From: an uncultured Erysipelotrichaceae bacterium
GTDB taxonomy: Bacteria > Bacillota_I > Bacilli_A > RFN20 > CAG-826
Assembly (NCBI GenBank): GCA_902791935.1
Contig: CADAXQ010000009.1
Location: 1-50,684, forward strand
Length of the DNA stretch: 50,684 nt
Reading direction: 5' to 3'
Both the position numbers and the translations under genes were made by a program. Positions 27,340 through 35,503 of this stretch are shown here, in pieces; the first letter of the stretch is position 1, and the number at the start of each line of letters is the position of its first letter. The notes beneath the pieces are model-generated. The model saw nothing but the letters and a program-made list of their open reading frames with translations. It was not told the origin of the DNA and did no database searches.

Positions 27340-29133
27340 ATGAAACCAACAATCGGCATTCGCCCTGTTATTGACGGGCGTTGCTACGGGGTTCGTGAGT
27401 CCTTGGAAGGGCAAACCATGACCATGGCCAATGCGGCCAAAAAACTCATTGAGGGGAACGTTTTCTACGCGGATGGAACGCCAGCTCGCGTCGTTATTTC
27501 TCCAACCACCATCGGAGGCGCGGCGGAAAGCGCCATGTGCTCCGATTATTTCAAAACGCAAAATGTGACGGCGACATTAACCGTGACACCTTGCTGGTGC
27601 TACGGCACGGAAACGATGGACCTCGATCCATTGACCACCAAAGCCATTTGGGGCTTTAACGGAACCGAACGTCCTGGTGCGGTTTATTTAGCCGCTGCCA
27701 TGGCGGCCCACGTACAACGTGGTCTTCCGGCTTTCGCCATTTATGGCCACGATGTGCAAACTGCAGATAAAGACGGCATTACCCCAGACGTCAGAGAAAA
27801 GATTCTTCGTTTTGCCCGCTGCGCTTTAGCCGTTGGTCAATTCCGTGATCAATCCTATTTAGGCATTGGCACAGTCGCGATGGGTATCGGCGGATCTTAC
27901 ATCGATGCCAACGCGATGCAAAAGACATTTGGTCTTCGTGCCGAATGGGTTGATGAAGTCGAAATTCTCCGTCGTATGGATCTTGGCATCTATGACCACG
28001 ACGAATATAACAAAGCCATGGCCTGGGTGAAGAAGAACTGCCCAGAAGGCCCAGACTTCAACTGCAAAGAAGTGTGGCCATTCGCGCCAGCCTTCTCGCG
28101 GGAAGAAAAAGATAAGCAATGGGAATTCACCATCAAGATGACGTTAATCATCCGTGATTTGATGATTGGGAATCCGAAACTTGCTGAAATGGGCTTCAAA
28201 GAAGAAGCGCTTGGACACCATGCTTTGTTCGCTGGTTTCCAAGGACAACGTCAATGGACGGACTGGCAGCCGAATGCTGACTTCCCAGAATCCATCTTGA
28301 CGGGCACCTTTGACTGGAATGGCAAGAAGAATCCAACAATTCTTGCTACCGAAGGTGATAACTGCAACGGCTTAGGCATGATCATGGAGAACTTGTTGAC
28401 CCATGAAGCGCCAATCTTCGCCGATGTTCGTACGTATTGGTCGCCAAAAGCCTATAAGGAACGCACTGGTTATGAAGCAGAAGGCTTAGCCAAACTCGGC
28501 TTCATGCACTTGTTGAACTCTGGTGCGGCGGCATTGGATGGCAACGGCTGGTCCACCAACGAAAAAGGTGAACATTGCTGGAAACCATGGATGGATGTCA
28601 CCGAAAAAGATATCGATGCCATGTTGAAACATACGCTTTGGGAAGCGGCAAACCGCGGCTCATTCCGTGGCGGTGGCTTCAGCGCTCGTTGGGATACCTG
28701 CGCCGAAATGCCAGTGACCTTAGTCCGTATCAACTTGATTGACGGCATGGGCTATGATATGCAAATCGCGGAAGGTTCGACGATTGTGCTTCCAGAAGCA
28801 GCCAACCAAAAGATCTTGGAAATCACCGACCGCAGCTGGCCGTCCACGTACTTCGTGCCACGGCTTAATGATGCGACGCACCACTACGGACACGCGTTCG
28901 ATAGCACCTATGATGTGATGGCGCACTGGGGTGCGAACCACTGCGCGTTCGTCTATGGCCACGTTGGCAAAGACTTAATCACGTTAGCTTCGATGTTCCG
29001 TATCCCAGTTTCGATGCATAACATTGATGACGCGGACATCTTCCGTCCACATGCCTGGAGCGCATTCGGCACGAAAGACCTTGAAGGCGCGGATTATCGC
29101 GCTTGCGAGCACTACAAGCAACTCTATCGTTAA
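27340..29133 (+). CDS. fucI: L-fucose isomerase
   Basis: 597 aa, the usual length. It converts L-fucose to L-fuculose in the cytoplasm, the first step of fucose use. The N-terminus IGIRPVIDGRCYGVRESLE matches FucI. Catalytic Glu338 (ILATEGDNCNG) and Asp362 (PIFADVR) fall at the places of E. coli Glu337 and Asp361, and the C-terminal His of the metal site region (PVSMHNIDD) is present. No kinase or aldolase for fuculose lies in the window, so the pathway must be completed elsewhere. Together with NahK and GH78 it suggests scavenging of mucin-type glycans. Confidence 0.95.
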   Translation: MKPTIGIRPVIDGRCYGVRESLEGQTMTMANAAKKLIEGNVFYADGTPARVVISPTTIGGAAESAMCSDYFKTQNVTATLTVTPCWCYGTETMDLDPLTTKAIWGFNGTERPGAVYLAAAMAAHVQRGLPAFAIYGHDVQTADKDGITPDVREKILRFARCALAVGQFRDQSYLGIGTVAMGIGGSYIDANAMQKTFGLRAEWVDEVEILRRMDLGIYDHDEYNKAMAWVKKNCPEGPDFNCKEVWPFAPAFSREEKDKQWEFTIKMTLIIRDLMIGNPKLAEMGFKEEALGHHALFAGFQGQRQWTDWQPNADFPESILTGTFDWNGKKNPTILATEGDNCNGLGMIMENLLTHEAPIFADVRTYWSPKAYKERTGYEAEGLAKLGFMHLLNSGAAALDGNGWSTNEKGEHCWKPWMDVTEKDIDAMLKHTLWEAANRGSFRGGGFSARWDTCAEMPVTLVRINLIDGMGYDMQIAEGSTIVLPEAANQKILEITDRSWPSTYFVPRLNDATHHYGHAFDSTYDVMAHWGANHCAFVYGHVGKDLITLASMFRIPVSMHNIDDADIFRPHAWSAFGTKDLEGADYRACEHYKQLYR

Positions 29134-29143
29134 TTTGCCTCCT

Positions 29144-29184
29144 AAAATGGCTCAAGTTGGGAAACCGCTTGAGCCATTTTCTTT
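29144..29184 (+). terminator. fucI terminator
   Basis: Perfect 13-bp stem AAAATGGCTCAAG (29144-29156) with CTTGAGCCATTTT (29168-29180), then CTTT. It lies directly before the -10 of glf, where a -35 would be expected. Confidence 0.85.
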
Positions 29185-29185
29185 G

Positions 29186-29197
29186 TATAATGACCTC
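29186..29197 (+). promoter_or_regulatory. Leaderless promoter of glf
   Basis: TATAAT (29186-29191) ends six bases before the glf ATG, so the predicted transcript begins at or next to the A of the start codon. There is no ribosome-binding site. Confidence 0.55.
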
Positions 29198-30307
29198 ATG
29201 AAATATGATGAACTGATTGTCGGTGCCGGACTATCGGGCTTAACTTACGCCAGACTTTGCTTAGACCGAGGGGAGAAGGTGCTTCTTGTCGAAGAAAGAC
29301 CTTGGATTGGTGGGAACATTCATACTTCCTTAAAAGATGGCATCATCGTCCACGATTATGGCCCGCATATTTTTCATAGTTCTTCGGAATATGCTTGGAA
29401 TTTCTTCCGTGAACACGCGGAGGTTTATCCTTTTATCAATTCTCCGATCGCGGATTACCATGGAGAACGTTATCATTTGCCATTTAACATGAATACGTTC
29501 CATGAACTTTGGGGTGTGACTACGCCAGAAGAAGCGAAGGCAAAGATCCAAGAAGAAATCGCGAAAGAACATATCACGAATCCGAAGAATCTAGAGGAAC
29601 AGGCCTTATCGATGGTCGGAAGAACGGTTTATACCAAATTAATCCAAGGCTATACCGAGAAGCAGTGGGGTAGACCTTGTCGTGAACTGCCTGCTTCGAT
29701 CATTAAACGGTTGCCGTTACGTTTTGAATATAACAACAATTATTTTAATGATACGTTTCAAGGATTACCGAAAGGCGGTTACTCCGTTTGGTGTGAGAAT
29801 CTTGCGAAAGGGGCGGATATCCGTTGTGGCGAAGATTATTTAGCAAACCCTGCGCGTTATGAAGGATTGGCCAAACGAATCATTTACACGGGGCCGCTTG
29901 ATGCCTATTTTCAATACCAATTAGGAAAGTTGGAGTGGCGGTCCCTTCGTTTTGAGACGGAAGAGTTAGCCCAAGATGATTACCAAGGGAACCCGGTCGT
30001 GAATTACACTTCCAAAGAAGTGCCATATACCCGGATTTGTGAGCATAAGCATTTTGATCCGACTTGCCCGAACCATCATTCGACCATCATTACGAAAGAA
30101 TATCCGGCCGCTTATACGGAAGGAAGCATCCGTTACTATACGGTCAATAATGATAAGAATAACGCATTAGCGGCCGCTTATTTGGCGTTAGCAAAGAAGC
30201 AAGAACCGAACGTTTATTTCTTAGGCCGGCTTGCTTTGTATCGTTATTTTGATATGGATGATGCGATTTTGGCCGCGAAAGACCTTTTTGATCGCACCCA
30301 TCAATGA
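29198..30307 (+). CDS. glf: UDP-galactopyranose mutase
   Basis: A 369-aa FAD enzyme that interconverts UDP-galactopyranose and UDP-galactofuranose, donor for galactofuranose in surface glycans. FAD motif GAGLSG (9-14), GGNIHTS, HDYGPHIFHSS, YTEKQWGRP and LGRLALYRYFDMDDAI are family landmarks. ATG 29198 is the right start; the longer frame beginning at 29024 overlaps fucI. Its stop codon overlaps the end of a convergent glycosyltransferase gene, a likely functional partner. Confidence 0.95.
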   Translation: MKYDELIVGAGLSGLTYARLCLDRGEKVLLVEERPWIGGNIHTSLKDGIIVHDYGPHIFHSSSEYAWNFFREHAEVYPFINSPIADYHGERYHLPFNMNTFHELWGVTTPEEAKAKIQEEIAKEHITNPKNLEEQALSMVGRTVYTKLIQGYTEKQWGRPCRELPASIIKRLPLRFEYNNNYFNDTFQGLPKGGYSVWCENLAKGADIRCGEDYLANPARYEGLAKRIIYTGPLDAYFQYQLGKLEWRSLRFETEELAQDDYQGNPVVNYTSKEVPYTRICEHKHFDPTCPNHHSTIITKEYPAAYTEGSIRYYTVNNDKNNALAAAYLALAKKQEPNVYFLGRLALYRYFDMDDAILAAKDLFDRTHQ

Positions 30308-31305
30308 GCGCGCTTCCGAATGAGCTTTCGGAATAAGCCTAAGCAGCGGAAACGAGCAAAAACAAGAGCTCTGCTAGTCTTGGACTGGTGGAGCACTTTT
30401 TGATAAATGAGTGGCCGTTTTTTCATCTCTTTCCATAAATCGAGGCAGGTTTTGCGGGCCATTTTCTTATTTTCGGGATAGAAAATCGTTTCGCGGAATG
30501 TGAATTTTGCAGCAATTGCGGCGTAGGCATCAAGGACGGCGGGGTTTGCTTTTTCAGTCACAAGTTCGTCATATCCTTCATAAAGATCGTGAACGACTTT
30601 TAAGGCATCCGCGTAATGGCGAATAAAGGAATTCAAAGAGACGCTTTGGCCTTGAGAGCCTAACCGATAGAAGTAGACGTTACAGGGAACATAGACGAAG
30701 CGTTTCGCATAACGTAAGGGATAGGCGCAATATTCGGTGTCTTCGTAATAGACGTGTTCGCGAACTTGGAGATGGTTCTCTTTCCATAAAGCCGTCTTAA
30801 AAGTTAAAGTGTGTATGCCAAGTGTGAAATGAGGAAGGATCGATTCGTCATAGATGGCATTTGGCGCATAGATACGGCCGTCGTTTGCTTCGTGGTAACT
30901 GACAATTCTACGTTGATGATCTGGATAGGCTTCGGTGTAGTCGGTGACAAAGACGTCCGCATCTAAGGTTTCTAAGGCTTGAAGTAACGTGGATAGTTCT
31001 TTCGAATCGGTCCAATCATCCCCGTCTATGACCTTGAAATAAGGGGTATCCACCAACGTCAATCCGTAGTTAATGACCGAACCGTGGCCGCCATTTTCTT
31101 TGTGAAAATAAAAGAATAGATTGGGGTATTTTTGCACCCATGGCGCGATTTTTTCTGCGGTATCATCCGTAGAACCATCGTCGATTAAGAAGACTTTGAT
31201 TTTGCCCACCAATTCTTCTTTTGCGTAAGTCGGAAGAATCTCATCAACGTATTTGCTGATGTTATACGATGGGATCAAAATAGTTAAACGAGGTTGGATA
31301 TTCAT
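30301..31305 (-). CDS. GT2 family glycosyltransferase
   Basis: About 334 aa, GT-A fold. RLTILIPSYNISKYVDE at the N-terminus, nucleotide/metal motifs IDDGSTDDTAEKI and FKVIDGDDWTDSKEL. It transfers a sugar from a nucleotide donor. Next to glf it may add galactofuranose or build the same glycolipid or polysaccharide. The start was set at ATG 31305 because a good promoter (TATAAT 31318-31313) leaves no room for the upstream ATG 31314; the transcript would be leaderless. Its TGA and that of glf interlock within 7 bp. Confidence 0.85.
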   Translation of the reverse strand: MNIQPRLTILIPSYNISKYVDEILPTYAKEELVGKIKVFLIDDGSTDDTAEKIAPWVQKYPNLFFYFHKENGGHGSVINYGLTLVDTPYFKVIDGDDWTDSKELSTLLQALETLDADVFVTDYTEAYPDHQRRIVSYHEANDGRIYAPNAIYDESILPHFTLGIHTLTFKTALWKENHLQVREHVYYEDTEYCAYPLRYAKRFVYVPCNVYFYRLGSQGQSVSLNSFIRHYADALKVVHDLYEGYDELVTEKANPAVLDAYAAIAAKFTFRETIFYPENKKMARKTCLDLWKEMKKRPLIYQKVLHQSKTSRALVFARFRCLGLFRKLIRKRAH

Positions 31306-31341
31306 GGTTTTCATTATAAAACGAACGAAAAAGATTGCCAC
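31306..31341 (-). promoter_or_regulatory. Leaderless promoter of the GT2 gene
   Basis: Minus strand: -35 GTGGCA (31341-31336), exactly 17 nt, -10 TATAAT (31318-31313), then seven bases to ATG 31305, the normal distance to a transcript start. This is the clearest leaderless case in the window. Confidence 0.6.
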
Positions 31342-31405
31342 GTTGTGAAAAAGATGATGACCAAAAGGTGGAAGGGTGGCAAAATAGTCCATGCCACTAG
31401 TGCAT

Positions 31406-31443
31406 GCGGGCATGGCGTAATGGTAGCCGCGATAGACTTAGGA
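31406..31443 (+). pseudogene. tRNA-Leu 5' half, orphan
   Basis: The sequence starting GCGGGCATGGCGTAATGG and running to the anticodon loop CTTAGGA aligns with the 5' half of the intact tRNA-Leu(UAG) at 31745. It then diverges completely, with no 3' half following. Its acceptor strand GCGGGC pairs with GCCCGC, and its anticodon stem ATAGA with TCTAT, of the 3' half at 47173-47225. It looks like the left part of a tRNA gene split in the anticodon loop by insertion. Confidence 0.6.
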
Positions 31444-31507
31444 ACTTGTAAAGTCGGGAAATCTGACTTGGCAAAACCCTAGTATCTATCGGGAAAACCA
31501 AGAAACC

Positions 31508-31674
31508 TGCGGACGAACCTAGGGTGCGGACAAGAGAAAAATCCTAAATTTTCTCTCAAAATCCCTCCAAAAACCTATCTGAAGTGCGGACGAAAGTGTA
31601 AACTCAATCCGCGATTCAACAAGGTTCTCAATGGTTCAGTGCGGACCGCTCCAGGCGACGCGAAAGGTGCGGAC
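31508..31674 (+). repeat. Cluster of five TGCGGAC heptamers
   Basis: TGCGGAC occurs at 31508, 31525, 31585, 31640 and 31668, all on the plus strand, usually extended as GTGCGGACRA. The same core recurs upstream of each other tRNA-Leu fragment. Five copies in 170 bp is far beyond chance. This 440-bp stretch (31306-31744) has no protein gene. Confidence 0.75.
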
Positions 31675-31744
31675 AACCTTAAGGCTGAAAGTCTTGTAAA
31701 GTCCGGTTCGAACGATGACAGCTGCGAAGATGTCGTCGATACAA

Positions 31745-31828
31745 GCCGAGTTGGCGGAATTGGTAGACGCGATGGACTTAGGATCCATTGGTAATCCCGT
31801 ACAGGTTCGAGTCCTGCACTCGGCACCA
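31745..31828 (+). tRNA. tRNA-Leu (anticodon UAG)
   Basis: An 84-nt class II tRNA. Acceptor GCCGAGT/ACTCGGC, D-arm with GGTAGAC, anticodon stem ATGGA/TCCAT around loop CTTAGGA (anticodon TAG, reading CUN codons), long variable arm, T-arm GGTTCGAGTCC, encoded CCA. All stems pair, so it is probably functional. It is the template for the partial copies at 35374, 45799 and 47173, whose similarity starts at the anticodon loop. Confidence 0.95.
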
Positions 31829-31840
31829 TCGAAATAATTG

Positions 31841-31882
31841 GCCCCCGTTTCCCAGAAAGGAATCTCGGAGGCTTTTATTTTT
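31841..31882 (+). terminator. tRNA-Leu terminator
   Basis: A two-part hairpin (GCCCCCG with CGGAGGC outside, TTTCC with GGAA inside) followed by TTTTATTTTT. The AP2-type gene starts only about 20 nt later, so its expression needs read-through or a promoter hidden in the hairpin. Confidence 0.7.
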
Positions 31883-31900
31883 CTCCGGGTCGGAAAATCT

Positions 31901-32359
31901 ATGGACGTGAACTTTAAGCCCTACAAGACGGGAATGGTTACCGCGAAGGAGAAATACCCTTGCGGTAGGGGAGATGGCAAAGGAAGAAATCATGTTTGCT
32001 ACCTTTGCCAGTGCGATTGCGGAAAAGAATTTATCGTTTCGGGCGATGAGCTTTCCCGTCACCCTTATTCGTGCGGATGCACGCCTAAACCTATAAAGGG
32101 CAAAGGAAGGCTGAACGATTGGGCGCTGGGATGCGACGAGAAAGAACACACGATGCTTTGCATGATCAAACCCACGAGAGCGGTTTATTCCAACGCATCT
32201 TCTGGAGTGTCAGGCGTTAATTGGGAACCGCGGAGAAAACGGTGGAGAGCAAAAATCACAGTTAAACGAAAGATGATTTTCTTGGAACGATACCTGCATT
32301 CCGTGCCATCGAACAGATTCAGGGCTATCTTCTTGCGATTGCCTTAATTTCCTTCTAGG
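31901..32359 (+). pseudogene. AP2-domain DNA-binding protein, copy A (frameshifted end)
   Basis: First of four related genes that follow tRNA-Leu sequences. The N-terminal part MDVNFKPYKTGMVTAKEKYP is followed by a cysteine cluster (YLCQCDCGKEF, then YSCGC) like the zinc-binding part of phage AP2/HNH proteins. An AP2 fold comes next (SGVSGVNWEPRRKRWRAKI). After MIFL the frame goes astray; adding one base near 32284 restores FLGTIPAFRAIEQI, the expected AP2 end, closing at 32357-32359. As written the frame stops at 32347. No DUF4177 partner follows, so this copy looks decayed. Confidence 0.7.
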
Positions 32360-32453
32360 GAAGAGAAAAGGAGCGCTATTTCTATCCGGGAGTGACGTCT
32401 TAGAGCAATGAGACACCTTGGATCAGGACGGTCTTCCGTAACTCCTCTTCGCC

Positions 32454-34643
32454 TTAAGTGGTTTCTTTGAGAATCTTATTCCGGAGATAGAGAGAATCTT
32501 CGCTGACAACACCTTTGACAATCGAGTTTGGCCCGACGACGACATCGTCCCCGAGAACCGCATGATCCTCAATGCGGATCGGTTCATGGCGGGAGACTTG
32601 GTAGAAACCATGCCGCAGGGAGAAGCGCATGTTGCGCTCTTTAGGGGAAAGAGGATGGCCGCTCGAGAATAAGGAGACCCGGTTTCCGATCTGGACATCG
32701 TTTCCAATCCGGACATTGCCGCCTAGAGCAACATCATCTCCCAGAGTCACGTTATCCTCTATCAGAACCGTCCCCACCATATCCACAAAAAGCCTTTTGC
32801 CTACTTTCAGATTCTTTCCGTGCCCTGGGAAGAGAAGATCGAGGAGCTTCTCCCGCTCTTCTGCATTCAGGGAAGGATTATCGAGAGCAGCGCAGAGATG
32901 GTGGGTTCGGTTATATAGCGCCATTCTAGAGAAAGAAACCACATTGAAGAACTTCCCTTTAAGAACCTGGCGGTAAGCGTGATGGGATAAGGGAGAAACC
33001 TTCTTGAGCCCCCGGTAAAGGATCTTTTCTTCCGCCCGAGTGAAGATGCGCGGTTCCTTCTTCTTTTTCTCTTTGCCGTTATAGGGGATTTCCCGACGAA
33101 ATTTCACCGGTCTTCCTAAGGCTAGGGAATAGGGAAGGACATCCTGCTCGACCCTGGCTCCGGCACCGATGACCGAGCCCCGAGCCAAGGTCACTTCCCC
33201 ATAGATCCAGGCATGGATTCCGATCCAGCAGTCCTCTTCGACATTGATATGGCTTACCCGGATGAGGTTTCCCTTCCTCTCCGGCTCTTTGTCTCCGAAG
33301 AAGACCTGGGGAGCGACATCGACCGAAGAGCCGAAAGACACCGAGGTATAGGGGGAGAAAGTGACTCCGTGGTTGAAGAAAGTCAGCCACGGAGCATCCA
33401 CCAAGCCGATCACTAGCGATAGGGAGGAACGGACATCGGCCATCATATAAGTTCCGCAGAAGAGGATCTTCGTCAGCCTTAAGAGAGTCAGCTCATCTTT
33501 CCATAGGGGTATCCCTTTTTCGAGATAAAGCCTCTCGTAGATGGTGTTGTACCGTCTGCAGTACTCCTCCGAAAGCCGATAAAGTCTTTTTACTCCCTTG
33601 TCAGACGGATTGAAGAAATCGCCGTCATACATCTTCCTAATCTCTAAGCATTCTTCTTTCCGAAATCCGAGATGGCGGCAGAGAAAGGCGATTTTATGCT
33701 TCGTGGTCTTGTTCTTCACAAGCAAGGTGTTTTTCTTCCTTCCGGTTCTCTCGGTCGCTTCGGTCAGATTCCTCGTCACTTCCTTTCGGATCATGGTGTT
33801 GCTGAAGACATAGAGAAGAGCGAGAGGGTAGAGAGAAAAGAGCAGGGCAGAAAGAAAAGCGTAGATGATACTCTCCGACCAGAGATAGAAGAGGAAACCG
33901 AGCAAAGCGATGAGGAGTTCCACAAGCAGAATCGCTAAGGAGAGAAAGAGGAAATTGGGGAAGGAAACAGCCTGGGAAAGCCGTATTCTCCCTTTGCCGT
34001 ATCCTTGAAAGGAGAGGAAGAGGAAAGAGAACGGCTGAAAGAAGAAGAAAGGAAGGACAAACCAATACCAAAAACGGGGCACAGAAAAGAATATGGCGAT
34101 GAGGATCCCTATGACAGACAGGTTCAGCAAGAGAGAAGTGAGAACCGTTCTGGAGAGATCTTCGTCCGTGTCATAAATCTCTTTCTTCTGAAAGTGGCGG
34201 ATCAGGGCTGTGAAGAGGAAGAAGAGGGTGACAAATAAGAAGATGCCTCCGATGGCATAAGAAAGATAAAGAGTGTATTGAGTATTGTCAATCAGGATAT
34301 CGAGGCTTGGATCATGGTCCGGATAAGAGAGGGCAATCTCTCTTTTTAGAGCAGGATAGAAAGAGAAGAGCGTGGTAGGGTTCTTCAGCGCTTCGAAGAG
34401 ATAAGTTGCGTAGGAAGAAACATCATCTCCGCCAAACCGGGCGAGGAACGTTTCCCTAAACTGCATCGTCCCCAAGCTTGTTTCGATGGTCTTTTCCAGA
34501 GAGATCATGGGGAAGGCAAAGAAGGACAGCAGAATGAAATAAAGAACGACATAGCTCGCCAGAAGAACCCCGACGGAGACAAGGAAGCTTCTCCAGTATC
34601 TCCGCAGATAAGAAAAATACTCCTTAGCGTTTTTCATAACCAT
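32454..34643 (-). CDS. Membrane protein fused to two left-handed beta-helix acyltransferase domains
   Basis: 729 aa. Residues 1-300 hold about six membrane helices (e.g. FLVSVGVLLASYVVLYFILL). A charged linker leads to a hexapeptide-repeat acetyltransferase domain (about 400-530: INVEEDCWIGIHAWIYGEVT, then GSVIGAGARV). A second one (about 560-729: TVLIEDNVTLGDDVALGGNV, RIGNDVQIG, GDDVVVGPNSIVKG) follows. Both resemble maltose/serine O-acetyltransferase types. The fusion would place two acyl-transfer units at the membrane, perhaps for surface polysaccharide modification. No SD; ATG 34637 is an alternative start with a -10-like TATTTT seven bases upstream. AGA/AGG-rich codon use suggests transfer. 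Confidence 0.75.
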   Translation of the reverse strand: MVMKNAKEYFSYLRRYWRSFLVSVGVLLASYVVLYFILLSFFAFPMISLEKTIETSLGTMQFRETFLARFGGDDVSSYATYLFEALKNPTTLFSFYPALKREIALSYPDHDPSLDILIDNTQYTLYLSYAIGGIFLFVTLFFLFTALIRHFQKKEIYDTDEDLSRTVLTSLLLNLSVIGILIAIFFSVPRFWYWFVLPFFFFQPFSFLFLSFQGYGKGRIRLSQAVSFPNFLFLSLAILLVELLIALLGFLFYLWSESIIYAFLSALLFSLYPLALLYVFSNTMIRKEVTRNLTEATERTGRKKNTLLVKNKTTKHKIAFLCRHLGFRKEECLEIRKMYDGDFFNPSDKGVKRLYRLSEEYCRRYNTIYERLYLEKGIPLWKDELTLLRLTKILFCGTYMMADVRSSLSLVIGLVDAPWLTFFNHGVTFSPYTSVSFGSSVDVAPQVFFGDKEPERKGNLIRVSHINVEEDCWIGIHAWIYGEVTLARGSVIGAGARVEQDVLPYSLALGRPVKFRREIPYNGKEKKKKEPRIFTRAEEKILYRGLKKVSPLSHHAYRQVLKGKFFNVVSFSRMALYNRTHHLCAALDNPSLNAEEREKLLDLLFPGHGKNLKVGKRLFVDMVGTVLIEDNVTLGDDVALGGNVRIGNDVQIGNRVSLFSSGHPLSPKERNMRFSLRHGFYQVSRHEPIRIEDHAVLGDDVVVGPNSIVKGVVSEDSLYLRNKILKETT

Positions 34644-34680
34644 AAAAATAGCACAAAGAGTTACCAGGAGAAATATCCAC

Positions 34681-34950
34681 GAGCGGAGCGGAGGAAAGCA
34701 GGAGAACAGGCAATACGAGATTGATTTCGTCTGCGAGAAAGATGGGGAGAGGATCTACATCCAGTCAGCTTTCTACATCCCCGACGCCGACAAGATGGCC
34801 CAAGAGAAAAGGCCGCTTCTCCTGGTTAAAGACTCCTTCCGAAAGGTCCTCATCTCCAAATATTTCTCCGGAACGATGTTCGACAACAACGGAATCCTCC
34901 AAGTCGGTCTTTTCGATTTTCTGACCAAACCTAAACTGCTGTCCAAATAG
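34681..34950 (+). pseudogene. DUF4143 ATPase, C-terminal remnant
   Basis: An open frame without a start codon ends at TAG 34948. It reads YEIDFVCEKDGERIYIQSAF, then KRPLLLVKDSFRKVLISKY and GILQVGLFDFL. This matches the C-terminal nuclease-like end of AAA_14/DUF4143 proteins such as the two complete ones in this window. The ATPase part is missing; the preceding DNA is the acyltransferase promoter region. Confidence 0.65.
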
Positions 34951-35177
34951 CACTATTTCACAAGATGAAAGCGTGCTTGCTTAATTTGAAGTAAGTTTGT
35001 AGGAGACGCCTAGGAAATCGTTGGTTTTCCGTTATTCTATCCACATCCCAAAAATGAGACAGCAGAGATCTATCGTATCGGAGATTTCTTAGCAAAACGC
35101 AGATGGCCATGGAAAAAGTGCCAGTTCTATCGATAGTTTCCGTTTTCCTCTGCCGGATGATGGGGGAATGATTTTGC
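34951..35177. other. Gene-free stretch before repeat B
   Basis: 227 bp with no convincing gene on either strand. The last part (from about 35100) shows weaker similarity to 45525-45601, for example AAAAAGTGCC then ATCGATA, so the B/C repeat probably extends left in degraded form. Confidence 0.4.
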
Positions 35178-35378
35178 GAGAGAAGACCGCCCGAACCCCG
35201 GTCCGCCACTCCCGTATGTGTCTTCGGTTTTCCCGAAAATTCGTCCGCGATCCGTCCGCATCGGGCGTTCTTAGCGCTTCCCAAAGAAGGAAACACATTC
35301 CGTCCAGAAGGTAAGATTTCTCGATAGAATGGGCATTTCTTTCTTAAAAACGACCCTTGCTTCATCAAACGCCGCTAG
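35178..35378 (+). repeat. 200-bp repeat B upstream of tRNA-Leu fragment
   Basis: Collinear without gaps with 45602-45802. About 20 differences by eye, nearly all transitions. Includes GTCCGC cores at 35201, 35243 and 35254 (the last a full GTCCGCA, reverse of TGCGGAC). It leads directly into the partial tRNA-Leu. ORFs within it are not conserved in type and are discounted. Confidence 0.8.
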
Positions 35379-35430
35379 ACTTAGGATCCGCTGGGAAACC
35401 GTGCAGGTTCGAGTCCTGTCTAGTTCACCA
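35374..35430 (+). repeat. Partial tRNA-Leu copy B (anticodon loop to CCA)
   Basis: From CTAGACTTAGGATC through GGTTCGAGTCC to an encoded CCA, but no D-arm or 5' acceptor strand upstream. The acceptor end (CTAGTTC) differs from that of the intact tRNA, so it came with its own element rather than by copying 31745. This is the classic form of an attachment site left by integration in a tRNA gene. Confidence 0.75.
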
Positions 35431-35441
35431 AATGGAAACAA

Positions 35442-35484
35442 GCGGTCTCTCCTTCCCAGAAAGGAAGTGCGGAGGCCGTTTTTC
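35442..35484 (+). terminator. Hairpin after tRNA-Leu copy B
   Basis: Imperfect stem CGGTCTC...GGAGGCCG enclosing TTCCCAGAAAGGAA, followed by TTTTTCTT. Same inner loop as the hairpin after the intact tRNA. Confidence 0.65.
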
Positions 35485-35503
35485 TTCTCCGCCAAGGTGT
35501 AAT

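Noticed and set aside
34958..35368. Minus-strand frames of 69-136 codons over repeat B
   Set aside because: They cover repeat and tRNA-associated non-coding DNA, are not kept in the matching repeat C beyond chance and match no family.
35374..35430. Functional second tRNA-Leu
   Set aside because: No D-arm or 5' acceptor strand can be found upstream, only the anticodon-to-CCA part.
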